Source: Micromonospora sp. WMMD1120
GTDB lineage: Bacteria > Actinomycetota > Actinomycetes > Mycobacteriales > Micromonosporaceae
Length of the DNA: 64,000 nt
Assembly: GCF_029626235.1 (NCBI RefSeq)
Contig: NZ_JARUBO010000005.1
Span: forward strand, 776,501 to 840,500
Direction: 5' to 3'
The position numbers and the translations under genes were made by a program. Shown in pieces: positions 26,646 through 35,048 of the stretch. Numbering within the stretch: the first letter of the stretch is position 1; each line of letters begins with the position of its first letter. Under the pieces are notes generated by a model. It saw only the letters and a list, made by a program, of their open reading frames with translations, was not told the DNA's origin and searched no databases.

Positions 26646-28001
26646 GTGCAGGACATCCTCGAAGCGATCATGGCGGCGGAAGAATCGAACGATCCGGATC
26701 GCGAGCTCGCCGGCGTCGCCGGGCTGCCCGTGCCGGAGAGCTACCGGGGCGTGGTGGTCCGCGCCGAGGAGGCCCGGATGTTCGACGGCATGGCCACCCG
26801 GGACAAGGACCCGCGCAAGGCGCTGCACGTGCAGGAGGTGCCGACGCCGGAGCTGGCGCCGGGCGAGGCGCTGGTCGCGGTGATGGCGAGCGCGATCAAC
26901 TACAACACGGTGTGGACCAGCATCTTCGAGCCGGTCAGCACCTTCCGGTTCCTGGAGCGCTACGGCCGGGTGTCCGAGCTGACCCGCCGGCACGACCTGC
27001 CGTACCACGTGGTCGGCTCGGACGCGGCGGGCGTGGTGCTGCGCACCGGCCCCGGGGTGACCCGGTGGGCGCCCGGCGACGAGGTGGTCGCGCACTGCCT
27101 CTCGGTGGAGCTGGAGGACTCGGCCGGGCACGACGACACGATGCTCGACCCGCAGCAGCGGATCTGGGGCTTCGAGACGAACTTCGGTGGGCTGGCCGAG
27201 CTGGCGGTGGTCAAGGCCAACCAGCTGATGCCCAAGCCGCGACACCTGAGCTGGGAGGAGGCGGCGAGCCCGGGGCTGGTTAACTCCACCGCGTACCGGC
27301 AGCTCGTCTCCCACCACGGCGCGAACATGAAGCAGGGCGACGTGGTGCTGATCTGGGGCGCCTCCGGCGGCCTCGGCGGGTACGCCACCCAGATGGCCCT
27401 CAACGGCGGCGCGATCCCCGTCTGCGTGGTCTCCTCGCCGGAGAAGGCCGAGCTGTGCCGGCGGATGGGCGCGGAGCTGGTCATCGACCGGGCCGCGGAG
27501 GGCTTCCGCTTCTGGCGGGACGAGGAGACCCAGGACCCGAACGAGTGGCGGCGCTTCGGTGAGCGGATCCGCGAGCTGACCGGCGGCGAGGACCCGGACA
27601 TCGTCTTCGAGCACCCGGGTCGGGAGACGTTCGGGGCGAGCGTCTACGTGGCCCGGCGCGGCGGCACCGTCGTCACCTGCGCGTCCACGAGCGGTTACCA
27701 GCACCAGTACGACAACCGTTACCTGTGGATGCACCTCAAGCGGATCATCGGCAGCCACTTCGCCAACTACCACGAGGCGTGGCAGGCCAACCGGCTGGTC
27801 GCGCTCGGCAAGGTGCACCCGACGGTGTCCCGCACCTACCCGCTGGAGCAGACCGGTCAGGCGGCGTACGAGGTGCACCGCAACGCCCACCAGGGCAAGG
27901 TCGGCGTACGCTGCCTGGCGCCCGCCGACGGCCTGGGCGTCCGCGACGGGGAGCTGCGCGCCCGACACGAGGACGCCATCAACCGGTTCCGGGGGCACTG
28001 A
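26646..28001 (+). CDS. ccr: Crotonyl-CoA carboxylase/reductase
   Basis: I choose the GTG at 26646 (VQDILEAI) because GGAGG ends 5 nt before it and the resulting 451 residues match Streptomyces Ccr. A medium-chain dehydrogenase fold has an NADPH loop (IWGASGGLGGYATQ, about 236). The four CO2-binding residues described for Kitasatospora Ccr (Asn81, Phe170, Glu171, His365) are present with a constant offset of six: Asn87, Phe176, Glu177, His371. The enzyme converts crotonyl-CoA, CO2 and NADPH to (2S)-ethylmalonyl-CoA, or to butyryl-CoA without CO2. Upstream lies the regulon operator and downstream a terminator, so it is probably a single-gene unit. Confidence 0.97.
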   Translation: MQDILEAIMAAEESNDPDRELAGVAGLPVPESYRGVVVRAEEARMFDGMATRDKDPRKALHVQEVPTPELAPGEALVAVMASAINYNTVWTSIFEPVSTFRFLERYGRVSELTRRHDLPYHVVGSDAAGVVLRTGPGVTRWAPGDEVVAHCLSVELEDSAGHDDTMLDPQQRIWGFETNFGGLAELAVVKANQLMPKPRHLSWEEAASPGLVNSTAYRQLVSHHGANMKQGDVVLIWGASGGLGGYATQMALNGGAIPVCVVSSPEKAELCRRMGAELVIDRAAEGFRFWRDEETQDPNEWRRFGERIRELTGGEDPDIVFEHPGRETFGASVYVARRGGTVVTCASTSGYQHQYDNRYLWMHLKRIIGSHFANYHEAWQANRLVALGKVHPTVSRTYPLEQTGQAAYEVHRNAHQGKVGVRCLAPADGLGVRDGELRARHEDAINRFRGH

Positions 28002-28163
28002 CCCGGGGCCGTCGGCCCGCACCGCGCCGACCGGCGCGGCGAGCCCGCCCGCGGCGCCGGCCGGCGTCGCGCGCCGGCCGGACGGGTGAACGCCGGGTGG
28101 CCAATGCGACGATCGGCGATTGTTCTTCCGCTCTCATTAGCGGAAAGTCCGGGCGGATCGAAC

Positions 28164-28196
28164 AAAGGGTCTCGGGGGTAACCCCGGGACCCTTTT
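28164..28196 (+). terminator. Intrinsic terminator after ccr
   Basis: A 14-bp stem with one mismatch (AAAGGGTCTCGGGG against CCCCGGGACCCTTT), a GTAA loop and a T-run lie about 160 nt after the ccr stop. Confidence 0.75.
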
Positions 28197-28339
28197 CCGT
28201 GTCACGCTCCGTGGCCTCCCACCCGCCGGGAGCTGCCAAGATCGCCCTTCGCCGGGAGCGCGGCGATCCGGACAGTTGACCATGTAATGAGGGCACGAAA
28301 GCTTCGCACCGCTCTTGCGAAGCACCCTGGGGCGTCTGC

Positions 28340-28345
28340 CAGTAT
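28340..28345 (+). promoter_or_regulatory. -10 box of a leaderless coiled-coil gene transcript
   Basis: CAGTAT, then six bases, then the ATG at 28352; no ribosome binding site. Confidence 0.5.
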
Positions 28346-28351
28346 GTCCCA

Positions 28352-29614
28352 ATGCCCCAGCAGCAGTCCTCCCCTCTCGCGTTCTTCGATAACGCGAACT
28401 CGCAGCCAGATTTCACCGTTGGCCTGCGCGGATACAACACTCACCAGGTCGATGACTTCCTCGGCCGGATGACCGCCGCGCTGACCCAGTCCGAGCAGGC
28501 CCGTGCCGAGGCCGAGCAGCGGATGAACGACGCCCAGCGTCGGCTCCGCCAGGCCGAGCAGCGCATGAGTGCGCTGGAGCAGAAGCTCACCGACACGAAC
28601 AAGCAGCTCGAAGAGAACAGCCGGCCCACGCTCTCCGGCCTCGGCACACGCGTCGAGCAGATCCTCCGGCTTGCCGAGGAGCAGGCCAACGACCACCGCA
28701 ACGAGGCCAAGCGCGAGTCGGAGGGCATCCTCTCCGCCGCCCGCCTCGAGGCGCGTGAGATCACCGACAAGGCCCGCGCCGAGGCGGCGGCCATGAAGGC
28801 CAGCGCCGAGCGTGAGGCGGGCAACCTGCGTACGGCCGCCGAGCGCGAGGCCGCCGAGGTGCGGGTGCAGGCCCGCCGTGAGGCCGACACGCTGCGCGCG
28901 GACGCCGACCGGGAGACCAAGCAGCTGCGCACCGTCACCGCGCACGAGGTGGCCGAGCTGAAGTCGACTGTCGAGCGTGAGGTGGCCACCCTCCGGGCGA
29001 CCGCCGAGCGGGAGATCACCCAGCAGCGGGCGAAGGCCGCCCGTGAGGCCGAGGAGAAGCGCGCCGAGGCGACCAAGCTGCTCACCGACGCACGGGACAA
29101 GCGCGACAAGGACCTCCAGGCCCTCGAGCTCCAGCTGGCCGAGCGCCGGGAGAAGGCCGAGCGCGAGGAGTCCGAGCGGCACGCCGCCCAGGTCGCGCAG
29201 ACCCAGAAGATGGTCAGCGAGGCCGAGCAGCGGGCCCGGGCCGCGCAGGAGCGGGCCAAGGAGATCGAGCAGCGCGCCGAGGCGCGGCGGGTCGAGTCCG
29301 AGCGCAACGCCGCCGAGACTGTGGACAAGGCGAAGGCGCACTCCGAGAAGATGCTCAACGAGGCGAAGGCCGAGTCGCAGCGCCTGCTCACCGAGGCGCG
29401 CACCGAGGCCGAGCTGACCACGCAGGCCGCCCGTCGCGAGGTCGAGGACCTCACCCGGCAGAAGGACGCGGTCACCTCGCAGCTCGGCCAGATGCTCTCC
29501 GGGCTCGCCGGCATCGTGCCGGGGATGCCGGCGCAGGGCGCTCCGGCTGCCAAGCCGGAGGCCAAGAAGACCGACGGCGGTCAGGAGCGGGTGCCCGCGG
29601 AGACCGCCGGCTGA
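28352..29614 (+). CDS. DivIVA/FilP-like coiled-coil cell polarity protein
   Basis: The protein has 420 residues. Residues about 20-45 carry a DivIVA-like N-terminal motif (FTVGLRGYNTHQVDDFLGRM). The rest to residue about 375 is an almost unbroken Ala/Glu/Arg coiled coil with recurring AEREA(A/G) blocks, followed by a Pro/Ala-rich tail. In Streptomyces, FilP and Scy, encoded near the thiolase and epimerase genes, build polar scaffolds with DivIVA. The same neighbourhood here (mce, ccr, then two coiled-coil genes) supports that assignment; this is recalled synteny, not checked. It should act in the cytoplasm at sites of polar growth. Confidence 0.8.
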   Translation: MPQQQSSPLAFFDNANSQPDFTVGLRGYNTHQVDDFLGRMTAALTQSEQARAEAEQRMNDAQRRLRQAEQRMSALEQKLTDTNKQLEENSRPTLSGLGTRVEQILRLAEEQANDHRNEAKRESEGILSAARLEAREITDKARAEAAAMKASAEREAGNLRTAAEREAAEVRVQARREADTLRADADRETKQLRTVTAHEVAELKSTVEREVATLRATAEREITQQRAKAAREAEEKRAEATKLLTDARDKRDKDLQALELQLAERREKAEREESERHAAQVAQTQKMVSEAEQRARAAQERAKEIEQRAEARRVESERNAAETVDKAKAHSEKMLNEAKAESQRLLTEARTEAELTTQAARREVEDLTRQKDAVTSQLGQMLSGLAGIVPGMPAQGAPAAKPEAKKTDGGQERVPAETAG

Positions 29615-29639
29615 CGCGAGGCGTCAGGCCGGGGCATCG

Positions 29640-29683
29640 ACGGCGCGAGGTGACACCGGGTAACCGGTGACACCTCGCGCCGT
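29640..29683 (+). terminator. Hairpin after the first coiled-coil gene
   Basis: A 13-bp outer stem (ACGGCGCGAGGTG) plus a 6-bp inner stem separated by an A-A mismatch, with a GTAA loop, lie 26 nt after the stop. Confidence 0.7.
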
Positions 29684-29791
29684 ATGCGTTTCCCAGCCCG
29701 TGGTCTCGCTCGGTAACAGTGCGGTGAAGTAGCTCCCACATGGCCCGTCCGTATCGCCCCAGCAGGGCCCGTTGCGTGTGAGGATGGGGGC

Positions 29792-31912
29792 ATGTCGCAC
29801 GGCGAGGAACTGTTCGCTCTCGGCGGGGACGTGACGACGGAGCCCAGCTTCGAGTCCGCTCTGCGGGGGTACGAGAAAAAACAGGTCGACAGGTATGTTG
29901 CGCGTGCCGAGCACGAGATCGCGACCCTCGCCGCCGAACGGGAACAGGCGTACACGCAGATCCACAAGCTCGCCGGCCAGGTCGAGGTGCTGCAACGCGA
30001 CCTGACCCAGGTGCGCAAGCAGATGAACGTGGTCGACCGGGCCTCGTTCCGGCACCTCGGCCCCCGGGTCGAGTCGATCCTGACGCTCGCCGAGGAGCAG
30101 GCCGAGCAGATCATCGCCGAGGCCAACAACGAGATCGAGGCGCGCCGCGCCGCAGCCGAACACATCGTCGAGGAGGCCCGCGAGCAGGCCGACCGGGCGC
30201 TGAAGGACTTCGAGATCGCCCTCGCCGCACGGCGCAGCGAGGAGGAACGGCACACCGCCGCCCGCCGGGCCGAGGCGGACGCGGCCCTCCAGACGGCCAA
30301 GAGCGAGGCGGCGCAGCTCCGCAAGGCGGCGCAGGACGCGTTGGCGAAGGCCCAGCAGGAGGCCACCCAGCTACGCGACACCGCGAAGGAGATCCACGCC
30401 CGCGCCCAGCAGGAGGCCACCAAGCTGCGCGAGACGGCCCGCGAGACGCTGGCCAACGCCCGGCAGGAGGCGAGCGATCTCCGCGACGCCGCCAAGGAGG
30501 TGCACGCCAAGGCGCTCCAGGAGGCCAAGCGGCTCACCGACACCGCGACCGAGGCCGGACGGGCCACGCACGCCAAGGCGCAGCAGGAGGCCAAGCAGAT
30601 CATCGACGACGCGTCGATGGCGGGGCGGGCCACCAGGGCCAAGGCGCAGCAGGAGGCCGAGCGGCTGACCACGCAGGCTTCCGAGTCGGCCAAGCGCAGC
30701 CGCGCCGAGACCGAGGCGTACGTGCAGCGGATGCGCACCGAGACCGAGGCGTACGTGCAGCAGACGCGGGCGCAGACCCAGCAGGAGCTGGGGGCCTGGC
30801 GGGCCGGGGTGGAGCAGGAGGTCAACTCCCGCCGGGAGGCGGCCGACCGGGAGCTGGCCCAGCGGCGCTCCACCGCCGAGCAGGAGTTCGCCAAGCGTCG
30901 CGACGAGCTGGACAAGCAGCACGCGTCGCGTCAGCAGGAGTTGGAGTCCACGTTCACCGGCCGCCAGCAGGAGCTGGAGTCGGGGTTCACCACCCGGCGC
31001 GACGAGCTGGAGGCGGAATACTCCAGCCGCCGGGACCAGCTCGAAACCGAGTACACGACCCGCAAGAACGAGATCGAGCAGGGCGCGGCCGGCGTCCGCG
31101 AGGCGGCCGAGCGGGACGCGGCGGCGCTGCGTCAGCGCGCCGAGACCGAGGCCGCCGAGTTGCTGAGCCGGGCCGAGACCGAGGCCGCCGACAAGCGCCG
31201 CAAGGCCGACGAGCACGTGGCGGCGTCCCGGCGGCAGTTCGAGGAGTACGCGGCCACCACCCAGCAGCACCTGGCCACCACCCAACAGCACCTGGCGGCC
31301 ACTCAGCAGGAGGCGGCGGCGGGCCGGCAGCAGTTGGCCCAGGTGATGCTGGAGATCGCCCAGGCCCAGCAGCAGCTCGCGGACCTGCGGCAGGAGACCT
31401 GGAAGGCCCGGCAGGAGTCCGACGAGCTGCAGCGGCAGATGTCCGAGCTGCGGTTGCAGAGCGTGGCCGGCCCGATCGACGGCCCCACCGCCCCGGCCGG
31501 GAGCGACGGTGCGAGCGGCGCCCCGGTGGGCGTCGACGCCCGCTCGACTGCGGGCACCGGCACGAAGGTCGATCCCACCGACACCCCGCAGCCGACCACC
31601 GCGACCGCCGACGACACCAGGCAACCGGTCGCCGCCGCCGACGACACCAGGCAACCGGTCACCGCGACCGCCGACGACGCCGGGCAGCCGACGGCCCGTC
31701 CGGTGGCCGAGCCGGTCACCACAGTGGACGGCAGCACGGCGAGCGCCGGGGTGGACGGCGAGCCCACGGTTGCCGCCGTGCCAGGCGAGGGTGGCCGGGG
31801 CGCCAAGCCCACCAAGATCACCAGCACCGGCGAGAACGGCAAACGGCCGACCAAGCCCACCACCGACGAGCGCAGCGCCAAGCCGAGCAAGATCACCCTC
31901 GACAAGGACTGA
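29792..31912 (+). CDS. Scy-like large coiled-coil cytoskeletal protein
   Basis: The protein has 706 residues from an ATG with GAGGATG upstream. The N-terminus has the DivIVA-like motif FESALRGYEKKQVDRYVARA, parallel to the first coiled-coil protein. A Glu/Ala/Gln-rich coiled coil extends to about residue 550. It includes hendecad-like KAQQEA(K/T)(Q/R)L repeats and blocks of RRDELDKQHASRQQELES and EAYVQRMRTET. The last 150 residues are Pro/Thr/Asp-rich and disordered, with a repeated ATADDTRQPV unit, ending in basic KPTKI segments. It is shorter than Streptomyces Scy (about 1300 residues by memory) but similarly organised. It is likely to scaffold the tip growth complex with its neighbour. A palindromic element follows at 31932. 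Confidence 0.78.
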   Translation: MSHGEELFALGGDVTTEPSFESALRGYEKKQVDRYVARAEHEIATLAAEREQAYTQIHKLAGQVEVLQRDLTQVRKQMNVVDRASFRHLGPRVESILTLAEEQAEQIIAEANNEIEARRAAAEHIVEEAREQADRALKDFEIALAARRSEEERHTAARRAEADAALQTAKSEAAQLRKAAQDALAKAQQEATQLRDTAKEIHARAQQEATKLRETARETLANARQEASDLRDAAKEVHAKALQEAKRLTDTATEAGRATHAKAQQEAKQIIDDASMAGRATRAKAQQEAERLTTQASESAKRSRAETEAYVQRMRTETEAYVQQTRAQTQQELGAWRAGVEQEVNSRREAADRELAQRRSTAEQEFAKRRDELDKQHASRQQELESTFTGRQQELESGFTTRRDELEAEYSSRRDQLETEYTTRKNEIEQGAAGVREAAERDAAALRQRAETEAAELLSRAETEAADKRRKADEHVAASRRQFEEYAATTQQHLATTQQHLAATQQEAAAGRQQLAQVMLEIAQAQQQLADLRQETWKARQESDELQRQMSELRLQSVAGPIDGPTAPAGSDGASGAPVGVDARSTAGTGTKVDPTDTPQPTTATADDTRQPVAAADDTRQPVTATADDAGQPTARPVAEPVTTVDGSTASAGVDGEPTVAAVPGEGGRGAKPTKITSTGENGKRPTKPTTDERSAKPSKITLDKD

Positions 31913-31931
31913 CGAGGGCGTCCGCCTTCCA

Positions 31932-31980
31932 GGATCTTGGACAGTTTCCGTCATCCGATGACGGGAACTGTCCAAGATCT
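31932..31980. repeat. Palindromic GATCTTG-type element, copy 2
   Basis: A 23-bp inverted repeat with two mismatches (GGATCTTGGACAGTTTCCGT arm) and a CCG loop lies 20 nt after the Scy-like gene stop. It shares the GATCTTG end and stem layout with the element at 20826 and may also terminate transcription. Confidence 0.8.
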
Positions 31981-31986
31981 CCATGT

Positions 31987-32150
31987 GAGGGGCCGGGGTG
32001 GGTGATCGGGCGGCGGAACGGCCCCCACGTCACGAAGCGTTCGAACAGCTCCCGCAACGCCGTGGGGGTTGAGCCGGTACAGGTCGTACGCCGCCTCGTG
32101 GCGGAACCCGGCCGGCTGGCTGGTCAGCGCCGCCGGGTCCTCGTCGGACT
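31987..32150 (-). pseudogene. Possible frameshifted gene remnant
   Basis: On the minus strand the segment HEAAYDLYRLNPH (about 32110-32070) continues as ALRELFERFVTWGPFRRPIT only after a one-base frame change. The composition looks protein-like in both parts, but I cannot name the family and no start is present. This is a weak call. Confidence 0.3.
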
Positions 32151-32201
32151 CCGCCCTGAGCCGCGGGCGGGCGCTGCCGGCAGGCCCGCGCGCGGGGACC
32201 G

Positions 32202-32423
32202 GACTGGTCAACGGGGCTGCACGTCGGGCTGTCCGGGCCGTTCAACCTCGCGCGCCGGGCCGACGGTGGTTGGGTGGGGCACATGGAACACCGGATTGAC
32301 GGTCTCGTGGTCGATGGCGACCATGAGGTGGCTACGCTGCTGGCGCGGTGGGAGATCATCAGGAACAGCGCGCTGCCCCGCCGACAGTCGATCGACCTGC
32401 TGAAGGAAGTCGTGACGTCATGA
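32202..32423 (+). pseudogene. C-terminal fragment of a DUF5753 helix-turn-helix regulator
   Basis: An open frame without a start ends at 32423 and reads DWSTGLHVGLSGPFNLARR, WVGHMEHRIDGLVV, then LLARWEIIRNSALPRRQSIDLL. This matches the end of DUF5753 domains of Scr1/BldB-associated XRE regulators. The N-terminal HTH and most of the domain (about 200 residues) are missing. Its stop overlaps the start of a DUF397 gene, the normal partner arrangement, so this is a decayed regulator-partner pair. Confidence 0.65.
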
Positions 32424-32584
32424 ACCTGACCGGGGCCAGCCGGCGCACGTCCAGTCGCAGCGGCAACGGCGAGTGTGTCGGGGTGGCGGACGATCTGCCC
32501 GGGTTCGTGGGCGTACGGGACAGCAGGGACCCGTCCGGGCCGGTGCTGGTGTTCGCGGCCCCCGCCCGCCGTCGCACGGCCTGA
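32420..32584 (+). CDS. DUF397 domain protein
   Basis: This 54-residue protein starts at an ATG overlapping the stop of the regulator fragment (ATGA). It carries the DUF397 core: SSRSGNGECVGVADDLPG, VGVRDSRDPSGPVLVF. The usual N-terminal Trp-(K/R)-K motif is degenerate (GASRRTSSRS) and the end is Arg-rich instead of W..F, so it may be decaying. DUF397 proteins are small partners of DUF5753 regulators in actinomycetes, where they resemble toxin/antitoxin-like or developmental switches. With its regulator truncated, function is doubtful. The transporter gene follows 14 nt later. Confidence 0.7.
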   Translation: MNLTGASRRTSSRSGNGECVGVADDLPGFVGVRDSRDPSGPVLVFAAPARRRTA

Positions 32585-32598
32585 GTCGGGAGGTCCTG

Positions 32599-33786
32599 GT
32601 GCCGCAGCACGACCCGGCGGGTGACGACCCGGAGACCCGACCGGCGGACGCGCCCGCGAGCCCACCAGCGGAGACGCCGCCGCCGGTGCCGGTGCCCGCG
32701 CCGGGCATCGACCCCGAGGAGCCGCCGGCGGTCCCGTCCGGGAGGTTCGGCACGCCGGGGCGGCCGTTGCGGCGCAGCAGCTTCCTGATCGGCTTCACCG
32801 GCGCTCTGGGCGTGCTGCTGGCGTACACCCTCTATCTGGGGATCCGCAACGCCGGCGGCATCCTCGTGCTGGTGGTGATCGCGCTCTTCCTCGCCGTGGG
32901 TCTCAACCCGGCGGTGGTCCGACTCCACCGCTGGGGCGTGCCGCACGGCCTGGCGGTGGCGGCGGTCGCCCTGACCGTGGTGCTGCTGCTCTGCGGGGGT
33001 GTGGTGGCGCTGGTGCCGCCGATCGTCACCCAGTCGGGACAGTTCATCGAGCAGATCCCGAGCCTGCTGGATGAGCTGCGGCGCAGTTCCACTGTCAACG
33101 ACCTGGTCGAGCGGTACGACGTGGTGGAGCGGGTGCAGGGCGCGGCCAACGCGCAGACCGTCGGTCGGGCGCTCGGCGGGGTGCTGGGCGGCGCGCAACT
33201 CATCTTCGGGACGGTGTTCCGGACGCTCACCGTGCTGGTGCTGACCATCTACTTTCTGGCCTACTTCGACAAGCTGCGCAGCCTCGGCTACTCGTTGGTG
33301 CCCCGGTCCCGGCGGGAGCGGGTGCAGCTGATCGGCGACGAGATCCTGGCCAAGGTGGGCGCGTACATGGTCGGGGCGCTGAGCATCGCGGTGCTGGCCG
33401 GCGCGACCACCTTCGTGTTCGCGCTGATCGTCGGGTTGCCGTACCCGTTCGCGCTGGCCGTGGTGGTCGCCGTGACCGACCTGATCCCGCAGATCGGCGC
33501 GACGCTCGGCGCGGTGATAGTGAGCCTGGTCGGGTTCGCCACCGACCTGCCCACCGGCATCGCCTGCGCGGTCTTCTTCATCGTCTACCAGCAGGTGGAG
33601 AACTACCTGATCTACCCGAAAGTGATGCGGCGCTCGGTGGAGGTCAACGAGGTCGCCGCCCTGCTGGCCGCACTGCTCGGCGTGTCGCTGCTGGGCGTGG
33701 TGGGCGCGCTGATCGCCATCCCGACCGTGGCCGCGCTGCAACTGATCCTGCGCGAGGTGGTGCTGCCCCGCCAGGAGCGCGGCTGA
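32599..33786 (+). CDS. AI-2E/PerM family transporter
   Basis: The 395-residue protein starts at a GTG at 32599, with GGGAGG ending 5 nt before it. A Pro/acidic cytoplasmic lead of about 55 residues precedes about eight membrane helices. The pattern is that of the AI-2E family: a first helix pair (FLIGFTGALGVLLAYTLYL), a cytoplasmic amphipathic region (QFIEQIPSLLDELRRSS), then KVGAYMVGALSIAVLAGATTFVFALI and the conserved DLIPQIGATLGAVIV and QQVENYLIYPKVM segments. Some members move autoinducer-2 or Na+/H+, but the substrate of most actinomycete copies is unknown. The nearby DUF397 remnant is probably unrelated. Confidence 0.87.
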   Translation: MPQHDPAGDDPETRPADAPASPPAETPPPVPVPAPGIDPEEPPAVPSGRFGTPGRPLRRSSFLIGFTGALGVLLAYTLYLGIRNAGGILVLVVIALFLAVGLNPAVVRLHRWGVPHGLAVAAVALTVVLLLCGGVVALVPPIVTQSGQFIEQIPSLLDELRRSSTVNDLVERYDVVERVQGAANAQTVGRALGGVLGGAQLIFGTVFRTLTVLVLTIYFLAYFDKLRSLGYSLVPRSRRERVQLIGDEILAKVGAYMVGALSIAVLAGATTFVFALIVGLPYPFALAVVVAVTDLIPQIGATLGAVIVSLVGFATDLPTGIACAVFFIVYQQVENYLIYPKVMRRSVEVNEVAALLAALLGVSLLGVVGALIAIPTVAALQLILREVVLPRQERG

Positions 33787-33789
33787 CGG

Positions 33790-34599
33790 TCAGCCGGCGT
33801 CACCGGCGGCCGGGCCGGGGACGGGCGTGTCGGCGAAGGCGGCCACCGTCCGGTCGGCGTACGCGCTGACGTCGCCGGACTCCATCGGACCGTCCCACGT
33901 GGTCGGCAGCGGCACCTCGACGGCCGGGTTGACCCGCCGGACGATCTCGTCGAGCACCCTCTCGGCGTCGCCCACCCAGAGGTGCTTGGCGCCGGAAACC
34001 CCGACCACCTCGGCCTGCGGCACCGCGGCGAACCGCTCCCGCGCCTCGGTGGGGCGCAGGTAGTCGTCGAACTCCGGCACCAGCGCCGTCAACGGCCGAC
34101 CCGAGGCGGCCCAGGTGGCCAGGTCCTCCGGGGCCGAGAAGCGCAGCGGCGGGGAGAGCAGGATCGCCCCGGCGATGGCCGGGTCGCAACCGTACTTCAG
34201 CGCCAGGTCGGTGCCGAACGACCACCCGACGAGCCAGATGTTGGGCAGCTCGGCGAACTCCGCGTACTCGATCGCGGCGGCCACGTCGTACCGCTCCCCC
34301 ACCGCGCCGTCGAACGCGCCCTCGCTGGTGCCGCGCACGCTGCTGGTCCCCCGGGTGTTGAACCGGAGCACGGCCAGGTCGGCCAGCGCGGGCAGCCGCC
34401 AGGCCGCCTTGCGGAAGACGTGACTGTCCATCATCCCGCCGTGGGTCGGCAGCGGGTGCAGGCACACCACCGTGCCGGCCGGCGGCCGGTCGGCCGGCAG
34501 CGCCAGCTCACCGACCAGGCGCAGCCCGTCGGCGGTGTGCAGCTCGATGTCCTCCCGGCGGCCGGGCAGGATCGACGACGCGCGGATCGCTGTGCTCAC
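33790..34599 (-). CDS. Alpha/beta hydrolase
   Basis: The product has 269 residues from a GTG at 34599 (VSTAIRAS) with GGAG nearby; the upstream frame is Ala/Arg-rich and not family-like. It has an alpha/beta-hydrolase fold with a nucleophile elbow GWSFG (Ser about residue 127), an acid candidate in VPEFDDYLRP and His in GAKHLWVGD near 230. HPLPTHGGMMDSHV and FNTRGTSSV match the dienelactone hydrolase-like YsgA/KANL3-type group that includes small esterases. The substrate is unknown. It converges on the transporter gene with a 3-nt gap, so there is no room for a separate terminator. Confidence 0.82.
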   Translation of the reverse strand: MSTAIRASSILPGRREDIELHTADGLRLVGELALPADRPPAGTVVCLHPLPTHGGMMDSHVFRKAAWRLPALADLAVLRFNTRGTSSVRGTSEGAFDGAVGERYDVAAAIEYAEFAELPNIWLVGWSFGTDLALKYGCDPAIAGAILLSPPLRFSAPEDLATWAASGRPLTALVPEFDDYLRPTEARERFAAVPQAEVVGVSGAKHLWVGDAERVLDEIVRRVNPAVEVPLPTTWDGPMESGDVSAYADRTVAAFADTPVPGPAAGDAG

Positions 34600-34678
34600 C
34601 GCTCCAGTCTGTCGCGAAGTCGGCGTCGCCGCCCGCCCGGGCACGAACAGGGTGATCCAGGTCGCCCCGGGCAGGCGC

Positions 34679-35008
34679 TCAGTACCGCGGCGCGCCCCGG
34701 CCGCGGCGCACCGCCGGGCCCCGCCGCTCCCGGGCACGCCAGCAGCCGCTGTGCCAGTGCCGCCGGTCGGTCAGGTCACCGAGGCCGTCCGCCGGCCAGG
34801 CCACCAGGTGCGCCACCCCGGGCCGGATCTCCTGGTCGCAGCCGGGACACCGGTACGTCTTGACCGACGCGCCCGCGCCGATCCCCCGCACCTGCCACGC
34901 GCCGTAGGTCCACTGCTGCACCGAGGCGACGCCCTGACGGACCCGATCGGCGTCCAGGTTGGCGTTGTCGTCCCGGCGAGGGCGATTGCGACGGGGGCTC
35001 ACAGTCAC
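34679..35008 (-). CDS. Conserved zinc-ribbon-like hypothetical protein
   Basis: The product has 109 residues from a GTG at 35008 (VTVSPRRNRPRR); a GTG at 35002 is an alternative. A basic lead and WTYGAWQVRGIGAGASVKTY precede a cluster CPGCDQEI, a central HLVAWP, then RRHWHSGCW, giving two Cys plus His/Cys ligands suited to one Zn2+. The C-terminal tail is Arg-rich. This is a widespread small actinobacterial protein that I recognise by pattern but cannot assign a role. The 70-nt gap to the hydrolase gene shows no terminator, so they may be cotranscribed. Confidence 0.7.
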   Translation of the reverse strand: MTVSPRRNRPRRDDNANLDADRVRQGVASVQQWTYGAWQVRGIGAGASVKTYRCPGCDQEIRPGVAHLVAWPADGLGDLTDRRHWHSGCWRARERRGPAVRRGRGAPRY

Positions 35009-35048
35009 CAAGCGTACGGTCCTGCGGCCGGGACGCCCCCAGCGGCGG

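Larger units (their letters stand above)
28002..28351. other. Intergenic region between ccr and the FilP/Scy-like genes
   Basis: 350 nt hold a small hairpin (28126-28145, TTCCGCT stem), the ccr terminator and the promoter of the next gene. No gene is seen. Confidence 0.5.

Noticed and set aside
32002..32403. 133-codon plus-strand frame
   Set aside because: Cys/Trp/Arg-rich and out of frame with the DUF5753 remnant that reads sensibly in another frame.
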